The notes beneath the pieces are model-generated. The model saw nothing but the letters and a program-made list of their open reading frames with translations. It had not been told where the DNA came from and did no database searches. From NCBI RefSeq assembly GCF_000696095.1, contig NZ_BAYX01000007.1, forward strand, positions 248,001 through 312,000: DNA of 64,000 nucleotides. Direction: 5' to 3'. Each line of letters opens with the position of its first letter. Within the stretch, counting starts at the first letter, position 1. A program made the position numbers and the translations under genes. The stretch is from Rhizobium rhizogenes NBRC 13257. Its GTDB lineage: Bacteria > Pseudomonadota > Alphaproteobacteria > Rhizobiales > Rhizobiaceae. Below, in pieces: positions 1-7,627 of the stretch.

Positions 1-344
1 ATGCTCTACCTGTTTGAATTGGCTTTCGCCGGTCCCGTTTGCTCGGATGTGCAGTAACGCTAATATTGCATCTTTATGGTGTCGCCTGCACTTCTGTCCA
101 CGGGCTCTTTTTCTCGAGCGCTCCCATGTTTCTGAATTTGGGCAATTTTGGCGCAGGCCGCGTTCCTCTAACAAGGAATCCGTTATTATTAAAAGGAATT
201 TGTCATTCACCAGGAATTTGAGCTTATCCACACAGAAAAGTGAACTGCGTCGCCCGCAAGCCACACAGTTCACTATTAGGACATTCCGACGGGGTCATAT
301 TCTCTCGGCAAGTGCCTGCGGACGCATATCCTCGCCCGACCTTC
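1..344. other. Left-edge stretch with no recognisable gene
   Basis: No frame here gives a protein that looks real: the short open frames lack a ribosome site and read as low-similarity, Arg/Ser-rich translations. The GC content is visibly lower than in the neighbouring genes over about the first 240 bases. A perfect 9-base inverted repeat (AGTGAACTG at 239-247, CAGTTCACT at 266-274) with an 18-base gap is present. It lies just past the 3' end of the minus-strand SRPBCC gene, so it could form a hairpin in that transcript, but it has no T-run. Confidence 0.5.
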
Positions 345-827
345 TCAGCGATCCGGCGCCTCGGCGGGCACGCCGCGCATTTCGCTCAGAAAGAACCCTT
401 CCCGCAGATTGATGCCATATTCGACGAAGGCCTTCATGCAGCAGAGCATCTGAGTCCAGCCTTCGCAATTGAGATAGGTGCCGCGACGGCCGGCCGTATC
501 CTCACGCCAACCGGATTCCGCGATCGTCACCAAAGTACCGCCATCATCGAGCGCTTCGAACGTCATCTCCACCTTGGTCCTGTAGCGCGCGCCCTCCTCA
601 TCGGCGCCGCCATCCCAATGAAAGACGATGCGGCGACCGGGCTCGATCTCACTGACCTCGACCGGCGCCTTCTCCCACCAGATGACCGTTGTCCCGGCCA
701 CCAGCGGCGCGCTGGCGCCGCCGACGGTAGTGAAATAGCCCGAAAGCTTCTGCGGATTGACGACAGCATCGAAGACCTCTTCTACCTTGCGGCCGATGCG
801 GCCCGAAATACGGATATCCAGCGTCAT
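345..827 (-). CDS. SRPBCC (AHSA1/CalC-like) domain protein
   Basis: A 160-residue single-domain protein of the SRPBCC/activator-of-Hsp90-ATPase-like fold, a helix-grip family that binds hydrophobic ligands; the ligand is not predictable. The family pattern is seen in the N-terminal strand followed by a helix (KVEEVFDAVVNPQ), the central WWEKAPVEVSEIEPGRRIVF region and the C-terminal long helix (GWTQMLCCMKAFVEYG). The ATG at 827 is preceded by GGAGGAG, so the longer upstream open frame is not needed. It is divergent from an ArsR-type regulator 73 bases away. ArsR/SRPBCC pairs are common in rhizobia and the regulator very probably controls this gene. Function beyond ligand binding is inference. 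Confidence 0.88.
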   Translation of the reverse strand: MTLDIRISGRIGRKVEEVFDAVVNPQKLSGYFTTVGGASAPLVAGTTVIWWEKAPVEVSEIEPGRRIVFHWDGGADEEGARYRTKVEMTFEALDDGGTLVTIAESGWREDTAGRRGTYLNCEGWTQMLCCMKAFVEYGINLREGFFLSEMRGVPAEAPDR

Positions 828-884
828 GGCTTCTCCTCCTCTTTCCGATCGCAGCATTCTCTCCATTGCGATCGGTAGCATTAT

Positions 885-900
885 GTTATAAAAATATAAC
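885..900. promoter_or_regulatory. Palindromic operator overlapping the arsR -10 region
   Basis: GTTATA-AAAA-TATAAC is a perfect 6/6 inverted repeat with a 4-base centre, ending one base before the arsR ATG. TATAAA inside it (887-892) is a good -10 hexamer for the plus strand. A bound ArsR dimer would therefore block its own promoter and probably the divergent SRPBCC promoter. The site is read from sequence; binding is inferred. Confidence 0.55.
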
Positions 901-1224
901 ATGTCAAGCGAATCGGATAATGACCTAATTTTCAAGGCCCTGGCGCATCGCCGCCGGCGCGAAATCCTCGACCTCCTGAAGGAGGCGCCGAGAACCACCG
1001 GCATGCTCTGTGAGACCTTCCCGGATATGGACCGGTGCACGGTGATGCAGCATCTGAAAGTGCTGGAGGAAGCCAGACTGGTGATTGCCAAAAAGGAGGG
1101 GCGCGAGCGCTGGAACCACCTGAACAGCCTGCCGATCAAACAGATTCACGATCGCTGGATCAGCGCCTATGCCGGCCACGCCCTATCCATTCTCGATAGG
1201 CTCAGGAGCGATCTCGAAGGCTGA
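901..1224 (+). CDS. ArsR/SmtB-type winged-helix regulator
   Basis: A 107-residue winged-helix repressor. The start (LIFKALAHRRRREILDLL), the recognition helix region (CTVMQHLKVLEEARLV) and the wing (KEGRERWNHLN) match the ArsR family. No cysteine pair of the metal-sensing type (CxC in helix alpha-3) is visible: CETF and DRCT contain single cysteines only. It is therefore more like the ArsR regulators paired with SRPBCC proteins than a metal sensor. There is no Shine-Dalgarno sequence before the ATG, and the -10-like element lies about 9 bases upstream, so a leaderless transcript is likely. It is divergent from the SRPBCC gene and sits next to the palindrome at 885-900. Confidence 0.9.
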   Translation: MSSESDNDLIFKALAHRRRREILDLLKEAPRTTGMLCETFPDMDRCTVMQHLKVLEEARLVIAKKEGRERWNHLNSLPIKQIHDRWISAYAGHALSILDRLRSDLEG

Positions 1225-1259
1225 GATGACGAGAATTCTCGACACCGCTGAACCGGGCG

Positions 1260-2123
1260 CTATGCTGCGCGGCTCCGCCCCAGCAACACCCTGAGCTTCT
1301 CGCTAGCCCCATCCTCGTCGAGCGGCGTGTAGACCACCAGCTTCATGTCGGGCCGGTCGATGACGGCGAGTGCGGTATATTCGAAATTCATCAGCCCGCC
1401 CAAGGGATGGCGCAAGCGCTTGTGGCCCGCCAGCGGCCGCAATACGTCCTGTCTCGGCCACCAGGCGCGAAATTCCGGGCTTGCCTGCGTCAATGTCGCG
1501 ATCAGCCGCTCGAAGTCGGGATCGCCGGCATAGCGCGCGCTATCGGCGCGGAACATAGCGAGCGAGTTCGCCGCCACGATCTCCCAATCGACCAGGAGCT
1601 GCCGGTGTGCGGGATCGGTGAACACCCGATGGACAGTGTTGCGCGCATCGCCCTCAAGCAGGCCGTAATCGCCGAAAAGCGCGACGGACGCCGCATTCCA
1701 GGCGAGCACATCCCAGCGGCGGCCAAGGACATAGGCCGGTTGGCCGGTGAGGCTCGCCAGCATGCGCCGCAGCGCGTCCGGCACGTCCTCTGGCCCATGT
1801 ATCGGAAGTTCCGTCGACGGCCGATCGCTCAAAGTGAAGAGATGCCGTCGTTCGGCCGGATCGAGCAGCAGGGCATCGGCCAGCGCCGACAGCACCTCCA
1901 CCGAGGCGCGCACGTCGCGCCCCTGCTCCAGCCATGTGTACCATGTGGTGCCGACACCGGCGAGAAGCGCTACCTCCTCACGCCGCAGTCCCGGCGTCCG
2001 GCGGCGAAACCCGTCCGGAAGCCCGACGCTTGCCGGCGTCAGCTTCTCCCGGCGAGAGCGCAGGAAAGCCCCGAATTCACGGCGCCGGGCGTCTAGAATG
2101 GTCTGGTTCTGGCTGACGGTCAT
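1260..2123 (-). CDS. XRE-type regulator with MmyB-like ligand-binding domain
   Basis: A 287-residue transcription factor. Residues about 15-85 form a helix-turn-helix of the XRE/SinR type (LRREEVALLAGVGTTWYTWL is the HTH core). Residues about 110-280 match the MmyB-like C-terminal domain, which binds a small ligand in the family (typical words: WDVLAWNAAS near 138 and a DWEIVAANSLAMFRADSARY block). Start ATG at 2123. It is divergent from the SDR gene at 2225, and this regulator-SDR pairing is common in proteobacteria. The regulator probably controls the SDR and itself. The ligand is unknown. Confidence 0.9.
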   Translation of the reverse strand: MTVSQNQTILDARRREFGAFLRSRREKLTPASVGLPDGFRRRTPGLRREEVALLAGVGTTWYTWLEQGRDVRASVEVLSALADALLLDPAERRHLFTLSDRPSTELPIHGPEDVPDALRRMLASLTGQPAYVLGRRWDVLAWNAASVALFGDYGLLEGDARNTVHRVFTDPAHRQLLVDWEIVAANSLAMFRADSARYAGDPDFERLIATLTQASPEFRAWWPRQDVLRPLAGHKRLRHPLGGLMNFEYTALAVIDRPDMKLVVYTPLDEDGASEKLRVLLGRSRAA

Positions 2124-2224
2124 AGCTTATCATAGCAGGATGAATACTAGGATAAAGTCAGAACTGTTTGCCGCTTTCGCAAACTGCCAAATATCACTCC
2201 AGAGACGAGATTGAGGCGATTGCG

Positions 2225-3043
2225 ATGAACATGAGCAACAAGACGATCCTGATCACCGGCTCGACCGACGGCGTCGGCCGCCGGGTTGCCGAGAGGCTCG
2301 CGGCAACGGGCGGCAAGGTGCTGGTGCATGGCCGCGACCAGGCGCGGGCTGAAAGCCTGCTTGCCGGCATTCACGACGCGGGTGGGAAAGCAGTCTTTTA
2401 CCCAGCCGATCTTTCATCGCTGGACGAGACTCGCGCACTCGCCGATGCGATCGAACGCGATCACGACTGCCTCGACATTCTGGTCAACAATGCCGGCATC
2501 GGCACGAGCGGCGGCAACGCAGGGCGTCAGGTGAGCCGCGACGGACACGAACTGCGCTTTGCGGTGAATTACCTTGCCGGCTTCCTGCTGACGCGCCGCC
2601 TGCTGCCGCTGTTGAAGGCGAGCGGCCCCGCCCGCATCGTCAATGTTTCCTCGGCCGGCCAGCAACCCATCGACTTCTCAGATGTCATGCTGACGCGCGG
2701 CTATAGCGGCGTGCAGGCCTATTGCCAGAGCAAGCTGGCGCAGATCATGTTCACCTTCGATCTCGCTGAGGAACTGGCTGGCTCCAACATTATCGCCAAC
2801 TGCCTGCATCCCGCGACCTACATGAACACCACCATGGTCCGCCAGGCCGGTGTCGCCCCGATGAGCACGGTCGATCAAGGTGCCGATGCCATCCTCAATC
2901 TGGCCGTGGGTGCCGATCTCGAGGGACGCACCGGCCTTTATTACAACGGGACGCACCCTTCCCGCGCCAATGCGCAGGCCTATGATGCGACTGTGCGTCA
3001 ACGCCTTCGCTTCCTTAGCCAGAACCTTGCCGGCTTGAGCTGA
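2225..3043 (+). CDS. Short-chain dehydrogenase/reductase (SDR)
   Basis: A classical-to-extended SDR of 272 residues that would oxidise or reduce an alcohol/carbonyl with NAD(P). The Rossmann glycine motif TGSTDGVG is near residue 10, NNAG near 88, and the catalytic Ser and YCQSK (YxxxK) near 140-165. An in-frame ATG at 2225 sits 6-10 bases after a GAGGCG-like site; an internal ATG at 2231 is also possible. The insertion between the catalytic Ser and Tyr (IDFSDVMLTRGYSG) is typical of retinol-dehydrogenase-like members. It is divergent from the MmyB-type regulator and followed 46 bases later by a second SDR on the same strand. Substrate unknown. Confidence 0.9.
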   Translation: MNMSNKTILITGSTDGVGRRVAERLAATGGKVLVHGRDQARAESLLAGIHDAGGKAVFYPADLSSLDETRALADAIERDHDCLDILVNNAGIGTSGGNAGRQVSRDGHELRFAVNYLAGFLLTRRLLPLLKASGPARIVNVSSAGQQPIDFSDVMLTRGYSGVQAYCQSKLAQIMFTFDLAEELAGSNIIANCLHPATYMNTTMVRQAGVAPMSTVDQGADAILNLAVGADLEGRTGLYYNGTHPSRANAQAYDATVRQRLRFLSQNLAGLS

Positions 3044-3089
3044 CCCCCTCCACAACTCCATCAATATCAACTCAACAAGGAGACAGATC

Positions 3090-3806
3090 ATGTCATCCCA
3101 ACACGCCACCATTGTCGGTGGCTCCTCAGGCATTGGCCTTGCGACCGCCGCCCATCTTCTCGATAAAGGCTATCGGGTCACCATCACCGGCCGCGATGAG
3201 GCAAAGCTGAACGCGGCCGCGAAGAGGCTCGACGGTGATGTCACCATGATCGCCATGGATGCGGCCGATCTCAACAGCCTTGCTAAGGCCTTCGAAACGA
3301 TCGGACCCCTCGATCATCTGGTTCTGGCTCTCGGCGGCGGCAATGGCGGCGGTCCCTTCGCCACCGTCGATCTGGCCGATCTCAGGAAGGGCTTCGAGCA
3401 AAAGACGATGGCGCATTTCGCCTGTGCCCAGGCCAGCCTCCCCTATCTCTCGAAAGACGGCAGCATTACCTTCGTCTCCGCCGTCTCGGCGCAGGCAGCC
3501 ATGCCGGGAACGGCGGGGCTCGGCGCCATCAACGCGGCAATAGCCGCCCTCGCCCCAATCCTTGCGGTGGAACTGAAGCCGATAAGGGTGAACTGCGTCT
3601 CGCCTGGCGTCGTCGACACGCCCTGGTGGGATTTCCTCGGCGAGGATCAGAAAGCATCCGCCTTTGCAGGCTTTGCCGCACGCACTCCGGTCGGGCGCAT
3701 CGGCCGACCGGAAGACATTGCGGATGCCATCGGCTTCCTGATCGGCAACGGCTTTATGAGTGGCCACACGCTGATCTGCGACGGCGGCATCCGGCTCGGC
3801 CAATAA
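3090..3806 (+). CDS. SDR-fold protein lacking the catalytic Tyr-Lys pair
   Basis: A 238-residue SDR-fold protein. The cofactor motif GGSSGIG is at residues 10-16, and the C-terminal GGIRLG end is typical. The usual NNAG is replaced by LALGGGNGG. The YxxxK position reads LGAIN (in the segment AGLGAINAAIAAL near residue 150), so both the catalytic Tyr and Lys are absent, while the preceding Ser-rich strand (FVSAVSAQ) is kept. It may bind NAD(P) without classical catalysis, or use another mechanism. The start has a good AAGGAGACAG site. It lies in the same direction 46 bases after the first SDR, so co-transcription is likely. Fold certain, activity uncertain. Confidence 0.88.
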   Translation: MSSQHATIVGGSSGIGLATAAHLLDKGYRVTITGRDEAKLNAAAKRLDGDVTMIAMDAADLNSLAKAFETIGPLDHLVLALGGGNGGGPFATVDLADLRKGFEQKTMAHFACAQASLPYLSKDGSITFVSAVSAQAAMPGTAGLGAINAAIAALAPILAVELKPIRVNCVSPGVVDTPWWDFLGEDQKASAFAGFAARTPVGRIGRPEDIADAIGFLIGNGFMSGHTLICDGGIRLGQ

Positions 3807-3848
3807 TCCGCAATACGCCATTGCCGGTCATCGCCGGCAGTGGCCTCT

Positions 3849-4301
3849 TCATTTGCCGCCAACGCCTGCCTGCAAATGCGTCAGGATATCGATCAACTCC
3901 GGCGCCATGTCCCGGATTTCCTGAAGGTGAATGGCGCTAAGTCTGCGAAGGACATCCTCGGATTTTTCCGCCAACTGCAGCGTCTGGCGGCGTTTGTCGA
4001 CCGGATCGGGATGGCGGGTGACATAGCCAGCGTCGATCAGCCGACCGACCAGCTCGGTCGTCGTGTGCGGCGCGATCAGCAGGCGTTCGGCCAGCATGCC
4101 GATGGTCATTGCCTCGCCGGGCGGATTGCCCTTGATCGCCAGCAGCGCCTGATGCTGCTGCGGCGGCAATCCCTCCTGATGGGCGGCAGAGGTGCTGAAA
4201 TCCATGAATTTTCGGAGCGTATAGCGCAGCGTCGCCAGTGCTTCATAGTCCGCCTGCGACAGCGTCTCCCCCAAATTCTGCGTCACGCTCATCGTCCTCA
4301 T
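3849..4301 (-). CDS. MarR-family transcriptional regulator
   Basis: A winged-helix MarR dimer of about 150 residues. The DNA-binding helix (LAERLLIAPHTTTELVGRLI) and wing (RHPDPVDKRRQTLQL) are clear, followed by the C-terminal dimerisation helix. Two close starts are possible: ATG at 4301 (no ribosome site) or ATG at 4292 (GAGGACG immediately before it). A further in-frame extension upstream would run through the operator and is unlikely. It is divergent from the ClC transporter gene. The perfect palindrome at 4338-4354 between them is the obvious operator. The inducer is unknown. Confidence 0.9.
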   Translation of the reverse strand: MRTMSVTQNLGETLSQADYEALATLRYTLRKFMDFSTSAAHQEGLPPQQHQALLAIKGNPPGEAMTIGMLAERLLIAPHTTTELVGRLIDAGYVTRHPDPVDKRRQTLQLAEKSEDVLRRLSAIHLQEIRDMAPELIDILTHLQAGVGGK

Positions 4302-4337
4302 AAACACAGTTTGTCTTTTGTTTTCTGTCGTTGATTT

Positions 4338-4354
4338 ATATCGTGTTACGATAT
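4338..4354. promoter_or_regulatory. MarR operator candidate
   Basis: ATATCGT-GTT-ACGATAT is a perfect 7/7 inverted repeat with a 3-base centre, in the 115-base divergent gap between marR and the ClC gene. Length and symmetry match known MarR operators. It would let one dimer control both directions. Binding is inferred. Confidence 0.6.
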
Positions 4355-4416
4355 AATTGCCATGGCAGCACAATTCCAGCCACTTTGCCGCCGCGCTTTA
4401 ACACAGAAAGCATCCC

Positions 4417-6216
4417 ATGCAGGATATCAACGCACATCATCGGCCCGCCCATGATTTTTCGGGCGGGGCCTCTCGCAAAGACAATGGCGACTTCACAACG
4501 GACAGGCGCGTTCTGGTTCTGGCAGTCATGGCGCTGGTCGTCGGCACCGGCGGCGCCTTGTCCGCCTGGGTGCTGATCAACCTCATCGCGCTCGTCACCA
4601 ACGCCGTCTGGCTGTTCAAGATCAGTGTCGAACCGCTGTCATTAGGCACTATCGCACGCTCGCCCTGGATGGTGGCCGCGCCCATTATCGGCGGCATCGT
4701 CATTGGCCTGATGGCCCGCTTTGGCTCGGAAAAAATCCGCGGCCATGGCATTCCCGAAGCGATCGAGGCGATCCTGATCGGCGGCAGCCGCATGTCGCCG
4801 AAGGTGGCGATCCTGAAACCGCTCTCCTCCGCCATCTCGATCGGCACCGGCGGCCCGTTCGGCGCCGAAGGGCCGATCATCATGACCGGTGGCGCCATCG
4901 GTTCCCTCTTCGCACAATTCTTCCACATGAGCGCCGCCGAACGCAAAACCCTGCTGGTCGCGGGCGCCGCCGCCGGCATGACCGCGATCTTCGGTTCGCC
5001 CATCGCCGCCGTCATGCTCGCGGTCGAACTGCTGCTGTTCGAATGGAAGCCGCGTAGCTTTATTCCGGTGGTGATCGCATCCTGCGTCTCCATCGCCTGG
5101 CGACCCCTGCTGATCGGCAGTGGCCCTCTCTTTCCGGCCCATTTCGATATGCAGATGAGCTGGTGGGGCATCCCGCTCGCCGCCTGTCTTGGCATCCTAT
5201 CCGGCCTGCAATCCGGCCTGCTGACGACGCTGCTCTACCGCATCGAAGACGCCTTCGAGAAGCTGCCTATTCACTGGATGTGGTGGCCAGCACTTGGTGG
5301 CCTCGTCGTCGGTCTCGGCGGGCTGATCGAGCCACGCGCGCTTGGCGTCGGCTACGACATCATCTCCGATCTGCTGAACGACCATATCGTCGCGAGCGCC
5401 GTGCTCGCCATCCTCCTGGTCAAGGCTGGCATATGGCTGGTGGCCCTGTCGTCGGGAACCTCGGGCGGCGTGCTTGCGCCGCTACTCATCCTCGGCGGCG
5501 CGCTCGGCTGGCTGGTCGGCTTCGTCCTGCCCGGCGATCCCGGATTCTGGGCGCTGCTCGGCATGGCCGCGATGATGGGCGGCACGATGCGCGCGCCGCT
5601 GACCGGCACCTTCTTTGCCATCGAGCTCACCGGCGACATGCAGGCGCTGGTGCCACTGCTTGCCGCTACCGTTGCGGCCTATGCCGTCACCGTGTTGCTG
5701 TTGAAGCGATCGATCCTGACCGAAAAGATCGCCCGCCGCGGCCAGCATATCACCCGCGAATACGGCATCGACCCGTTCGAACTGACCCGCGTGGCCGACA
5801 TCATGATCGCCAAGGTGGACACGCTGCCCGCCACTATGCCAGCCGGCGAGGCATTGGCGCAATTGACCGAGAAGATGGATGCCCATCGCTTCTATCCGAT
5901 TGTCGAAGCTGACGGCCGTCTGGTCGGCATGATCTCGCGGGCCGATGCGCTGCGCTGGCAACATGGGACCGACCTCGCCGGCCAGACGCTCTACGACCTG
6001 ATCTCGGATACGTCCATTCCGGTTGCCCATCCGCAAGACACGGTCGGCCGCGTCGCCGACATCATGATCCAGGCCGATACCGGCCGCGTTCCCGTCGTCG
6101 ACGAGCGGACCGGCGTTCTCATCGGGCTCATTGCCCGCAAGGACCTGCTGCGCCTGCGCAGCGCCGCCAACCGCTCGGAATTCGAGCGTGGCGCCTATCT
6201 CGGAGCAAAACGTTAA
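4417..6216 (+). CDS. ClC-family chloride channel/antiporter with two CBS domains
   Basis: A 599-residue inner-membrane ClC protein. It carries the three family signatures: GHGIPEA (near 109), GPFGAEGP (near 146-153, with the external gating Glu near 151), and GTSGGVLAP (near 350). A Glu in the FEWKPR segment aligns with the internal proton Glu of the E. coli antiporter, which favours Cl-/H+ exchange over a channel. Residues about 460-585 are a CBS pair (VADIMIAKVDTLPA... and VADIMIQADTGRVPVVDE...), usually adenine-nucleotide sensors. It is divergent from MarR with a perfect palindrome between. The role in acid or chloride stress is inferred from the family. Confidence 0.93.
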   Translation: MQDINAHHRPAHDFSGGASRKDNGDFTTDRRVLVLAVMALVVGTGGALSAWVLINLIALVTNAVWLFKISVEPLSLGTIARSPWMVAAPIIGGIVIGLMARFGSEKIRGHGIPEAIEAILIGGSRMSPKVAILKPLSSAISIGTGGPFGAEGPIIMTGGAIGSLFAQFFHMSAAERKTLLVAGAAAGMTAIFGSPIAAVMLAVELLLFEWKPRSFIPVVIASCVSIAWRPLLIGSGPLFPAHFDMQMSWWGIPLAACLGILSGLQSGLLTTLLYRIEDAFEKLPIHWMWWPALGGLVVGLGGLIEPRALGVGYDIISDLLNDHIVASAVLAILLVKAGIWLVALSSGTSGGVLAPLLILGGALGWLVGFVLPGDPGFWALLGMAAMMGGTMRAPLTGTFFAIELTGDMQALVPLLAATVAAYAVTVLLLKRSILTEKIARRGQHITREYGIDPFELTRVADIMIAKVDTLPATMPAGEALAQLTEKMDAHRFYPIVEADGRLVGMISRADALRWQHGTDLAGQTLYDLISDTSIPVAHPQDTVGRVADIMIQADTGRVPVVDERTGVLIGLIARKDLLRLRSAANRSEFERGAYLGAKR

Positions 6217-6345
6217 GGGGAAGAGGAGCCGCGTCAGCGGGGCAACAATAATCCCGCGACGCTGTCTTTCTTTACTCAGCCGGAAAAGAAAGAGCGATCC
6301 ACAACGACCGATGGATGTTTACGATCCTGGGTGCCTACAAACGTA

Positions 6346-6502
6346 GGTGGGCGCCATATGTCCAAGCCCACGGGCCTGGCCAGGGACAGCTCCCTTTGGA
6401 TCGAGTATGGCCCCAGGGATTGTGGTTCCTGTCGGGAAGCGCAGACCGCACCTCTATATAAAGAGAATTCTCGCCTTGTACCAGTGGCTGCGGTGCCCAG
6501 TC
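6346..6502 (-). ncRNA. ssrS: 6S RNA
   Basis: Read on the minus strand, the region folds as a 6S RNA, which mimics an open promoter and binds sigma70 RNA polymerase. The closing stem is GGGCACCG (6491-6498) with the complement at 6349-6356 (one mismatch). The apical arm has GACAG/CUGUC and UCCCU/AGGGA pairs. Between them lies a large asymmetric bubble (GAGAAUUCUCUUUAUAUAG side). About 157 nt is the normal size. It starts about 20 bases after the zapA stop, and zapA-ssrS is the usual order in alphaproteobacteria. A CCUAC-GUUU-GUAGG hairpin follows at about 6333-6346. Exact ends are estimated. Confidence 0.82.
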
Positions 6503-6521
6503 CGAGAAATAAACGAAAGTC

Positions 6522-6899
6522 TCAGGTCGGCTCAGTGCCCGGACGAGCCGTTAGCTTCTCGGTGATGCCGCGAATGCGGGTCGCCACCTCGTCGATCACG
6601 GTCGCCAGCGTCTCTTCGTTGCGGGTATTGGCCGCAAGCACAGTGTCACGATTGCTGCGCAGGGTTTCGAGTTCGGCTTCGAGCGCCGAGACACGCCGCG
6701 TCAATTCCGACACTTCGTCCATGATCATGATGCCCGCCATCACGGTGACGCGCAGATCGCCGATTTCGCCGAACTGGCTCTTCAGATGCATGACATAGCG
6801 GTCGAAGCGGGTGGCGAGATCCGTCAGATGCGCTTCCTGGCCCTCTTCGCAGGCCATCCGGTAGGCTTTGCCGTCGATCGTTACCGTTACCTGCGCCAT
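6522..6899 (-). CDS. zapA: Cell division protein ZapA
   Basis: A 125-residue ZapA, which binds and bundles FtsZ at the division ring. The N-terminal beta-hairpin (QVTVTIDGKAYRMACEEGQE) and the DLATRFDRYV helix match the family, and a long coiled coil covers about residues 55-115 (LTRRVSALEAELETL). The alphaproteobacterial form is longer than the E. coli one, as here. It lies 51 bases downstream of the DUF4164 gene on the same strand, and 6S RNA follows. Start ATG at 6899. Confidence 0.95.
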   Translation of the reverse strand: MAQVTVTIDGKAYRMACEEGQEAHLTDLATRFDRYVMHLKSQFGEIGDLRVTVMAGIMIMDEVSELTRRVSALEAELETLRSNRDTVLAANTRNEETLATVIDEVATRIRGITEKLTARPGTEPT

Positions 6900-6950
6900 T
6901 CGACTTTCCGATCATTACCGCTGAACGCGACGACTGCATCCCCAAGGGGA

Positions 6951-7226
6951 TCAGCGGTCGAGCACGGCTCTTATGGTTTCCATCGCCGTCACAAGCCGGC
7001 GCGACACTTCGCGATTGACTTCTTCGAGCCGGTTCGCTCGAAACTCCGCCTGGTCGAGTTCCTGGGCCAGCCGCGAGCGATCAGCATGCACCCGGCGAAC
7101 TTCGCCTTCGACATCGCTTTGCGCGCGCTCGCGTTCAAACCGTCCATCGACGGCACTCTCCAAAGTCGAAAGCGCCTGGCGCAAATGAGTGAGCGCCGCA
7201 TCCACCGTTTTGCCTGAGGGCTCCAT
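6951..7226 (-). CDS. DUF4164 family coiled-coil protein
   Basis: A 91-residue, almost wholly alpha-helical protein with heptad-like spacing (LRQALSTLESAV, then LAQELDQAEFRANRLEEVN). It matches the DUF4164 family always found just upstream of zapA in Rhizobiales, so a link with cell division is likely but unproven. The ATG at 7226 (MEPSGKTV) is preferred; the frame runs further upstream, but the extra residues are not family-like. It is divergent from tkt across a 401-base gap. Confidence 0.85.
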   Translation of the reverse strand: MEPSGKTVDAALTHLRQALSTLESAVDGRFERERAQSDVEGEVRRVHADRSRLAQELDQAEFRANRLEEVNREVSRRLVTAMETIRAVLDR

Positions 7227-7470
7227 GCCTTTCGAGTCTCCGCGCAAGGACCGAATCAGAATATCCGGCCACTTGTCTGATTTCCCAACAATATTCAACT
7301 CAGCAACTGAACGTCAATAAAGGCGGCCATGCGGCAGGTGGCCTAATCTGTGGATGACGGTCACCTTTGCGGCTTACACAGGCTTTGTCTTACCATTGTC
7401 GTCTTTTGTCAAAGTCGACAGGCAAATGTCAAAAAAATGCCAAACCACCCCCGGATCGGCCTGTGGATTT

Positions 7471-7498
7471 ATTGACTTGCGCGCCCTAACTGCTATGT
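7471..7498 (+). promoter_or_regulatory. Candidate sigma70 promoter of tkt
   Basis: ATTGAC (7471-7476) and CTATGT (7493-7498) with a 16-base gap resemble the alphaproteobacterial housekeeping consensus (CTTGAC/CTATAT). They lie 130 bases before the tkt start. The rest of the 401-base gap (7227-7627) holds no supported gene; a 72-codon plus-strand frame at 7354-7572 has no family features. Confidence 0.4.
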
Positions 7499-7627
7499 CT
7501 CAGCCGCCTGAGGCAGCGCTGAAAGTGGAGTTGGCAGAAGCTTCTCCGCTGCAGCCGCCTTTCAACCGGTGACCCTGCTTTTCAAGCGTGTGGCCATCCC
7601 CCGAACCCGGAACACTGCGGAAAAACC

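Noticed and set aside
1..412. 132-codon plus-strand frame at 14-412
   Set aside because: No ribosome site, no family features, and its end runs antisense into the SRPBCC gene.
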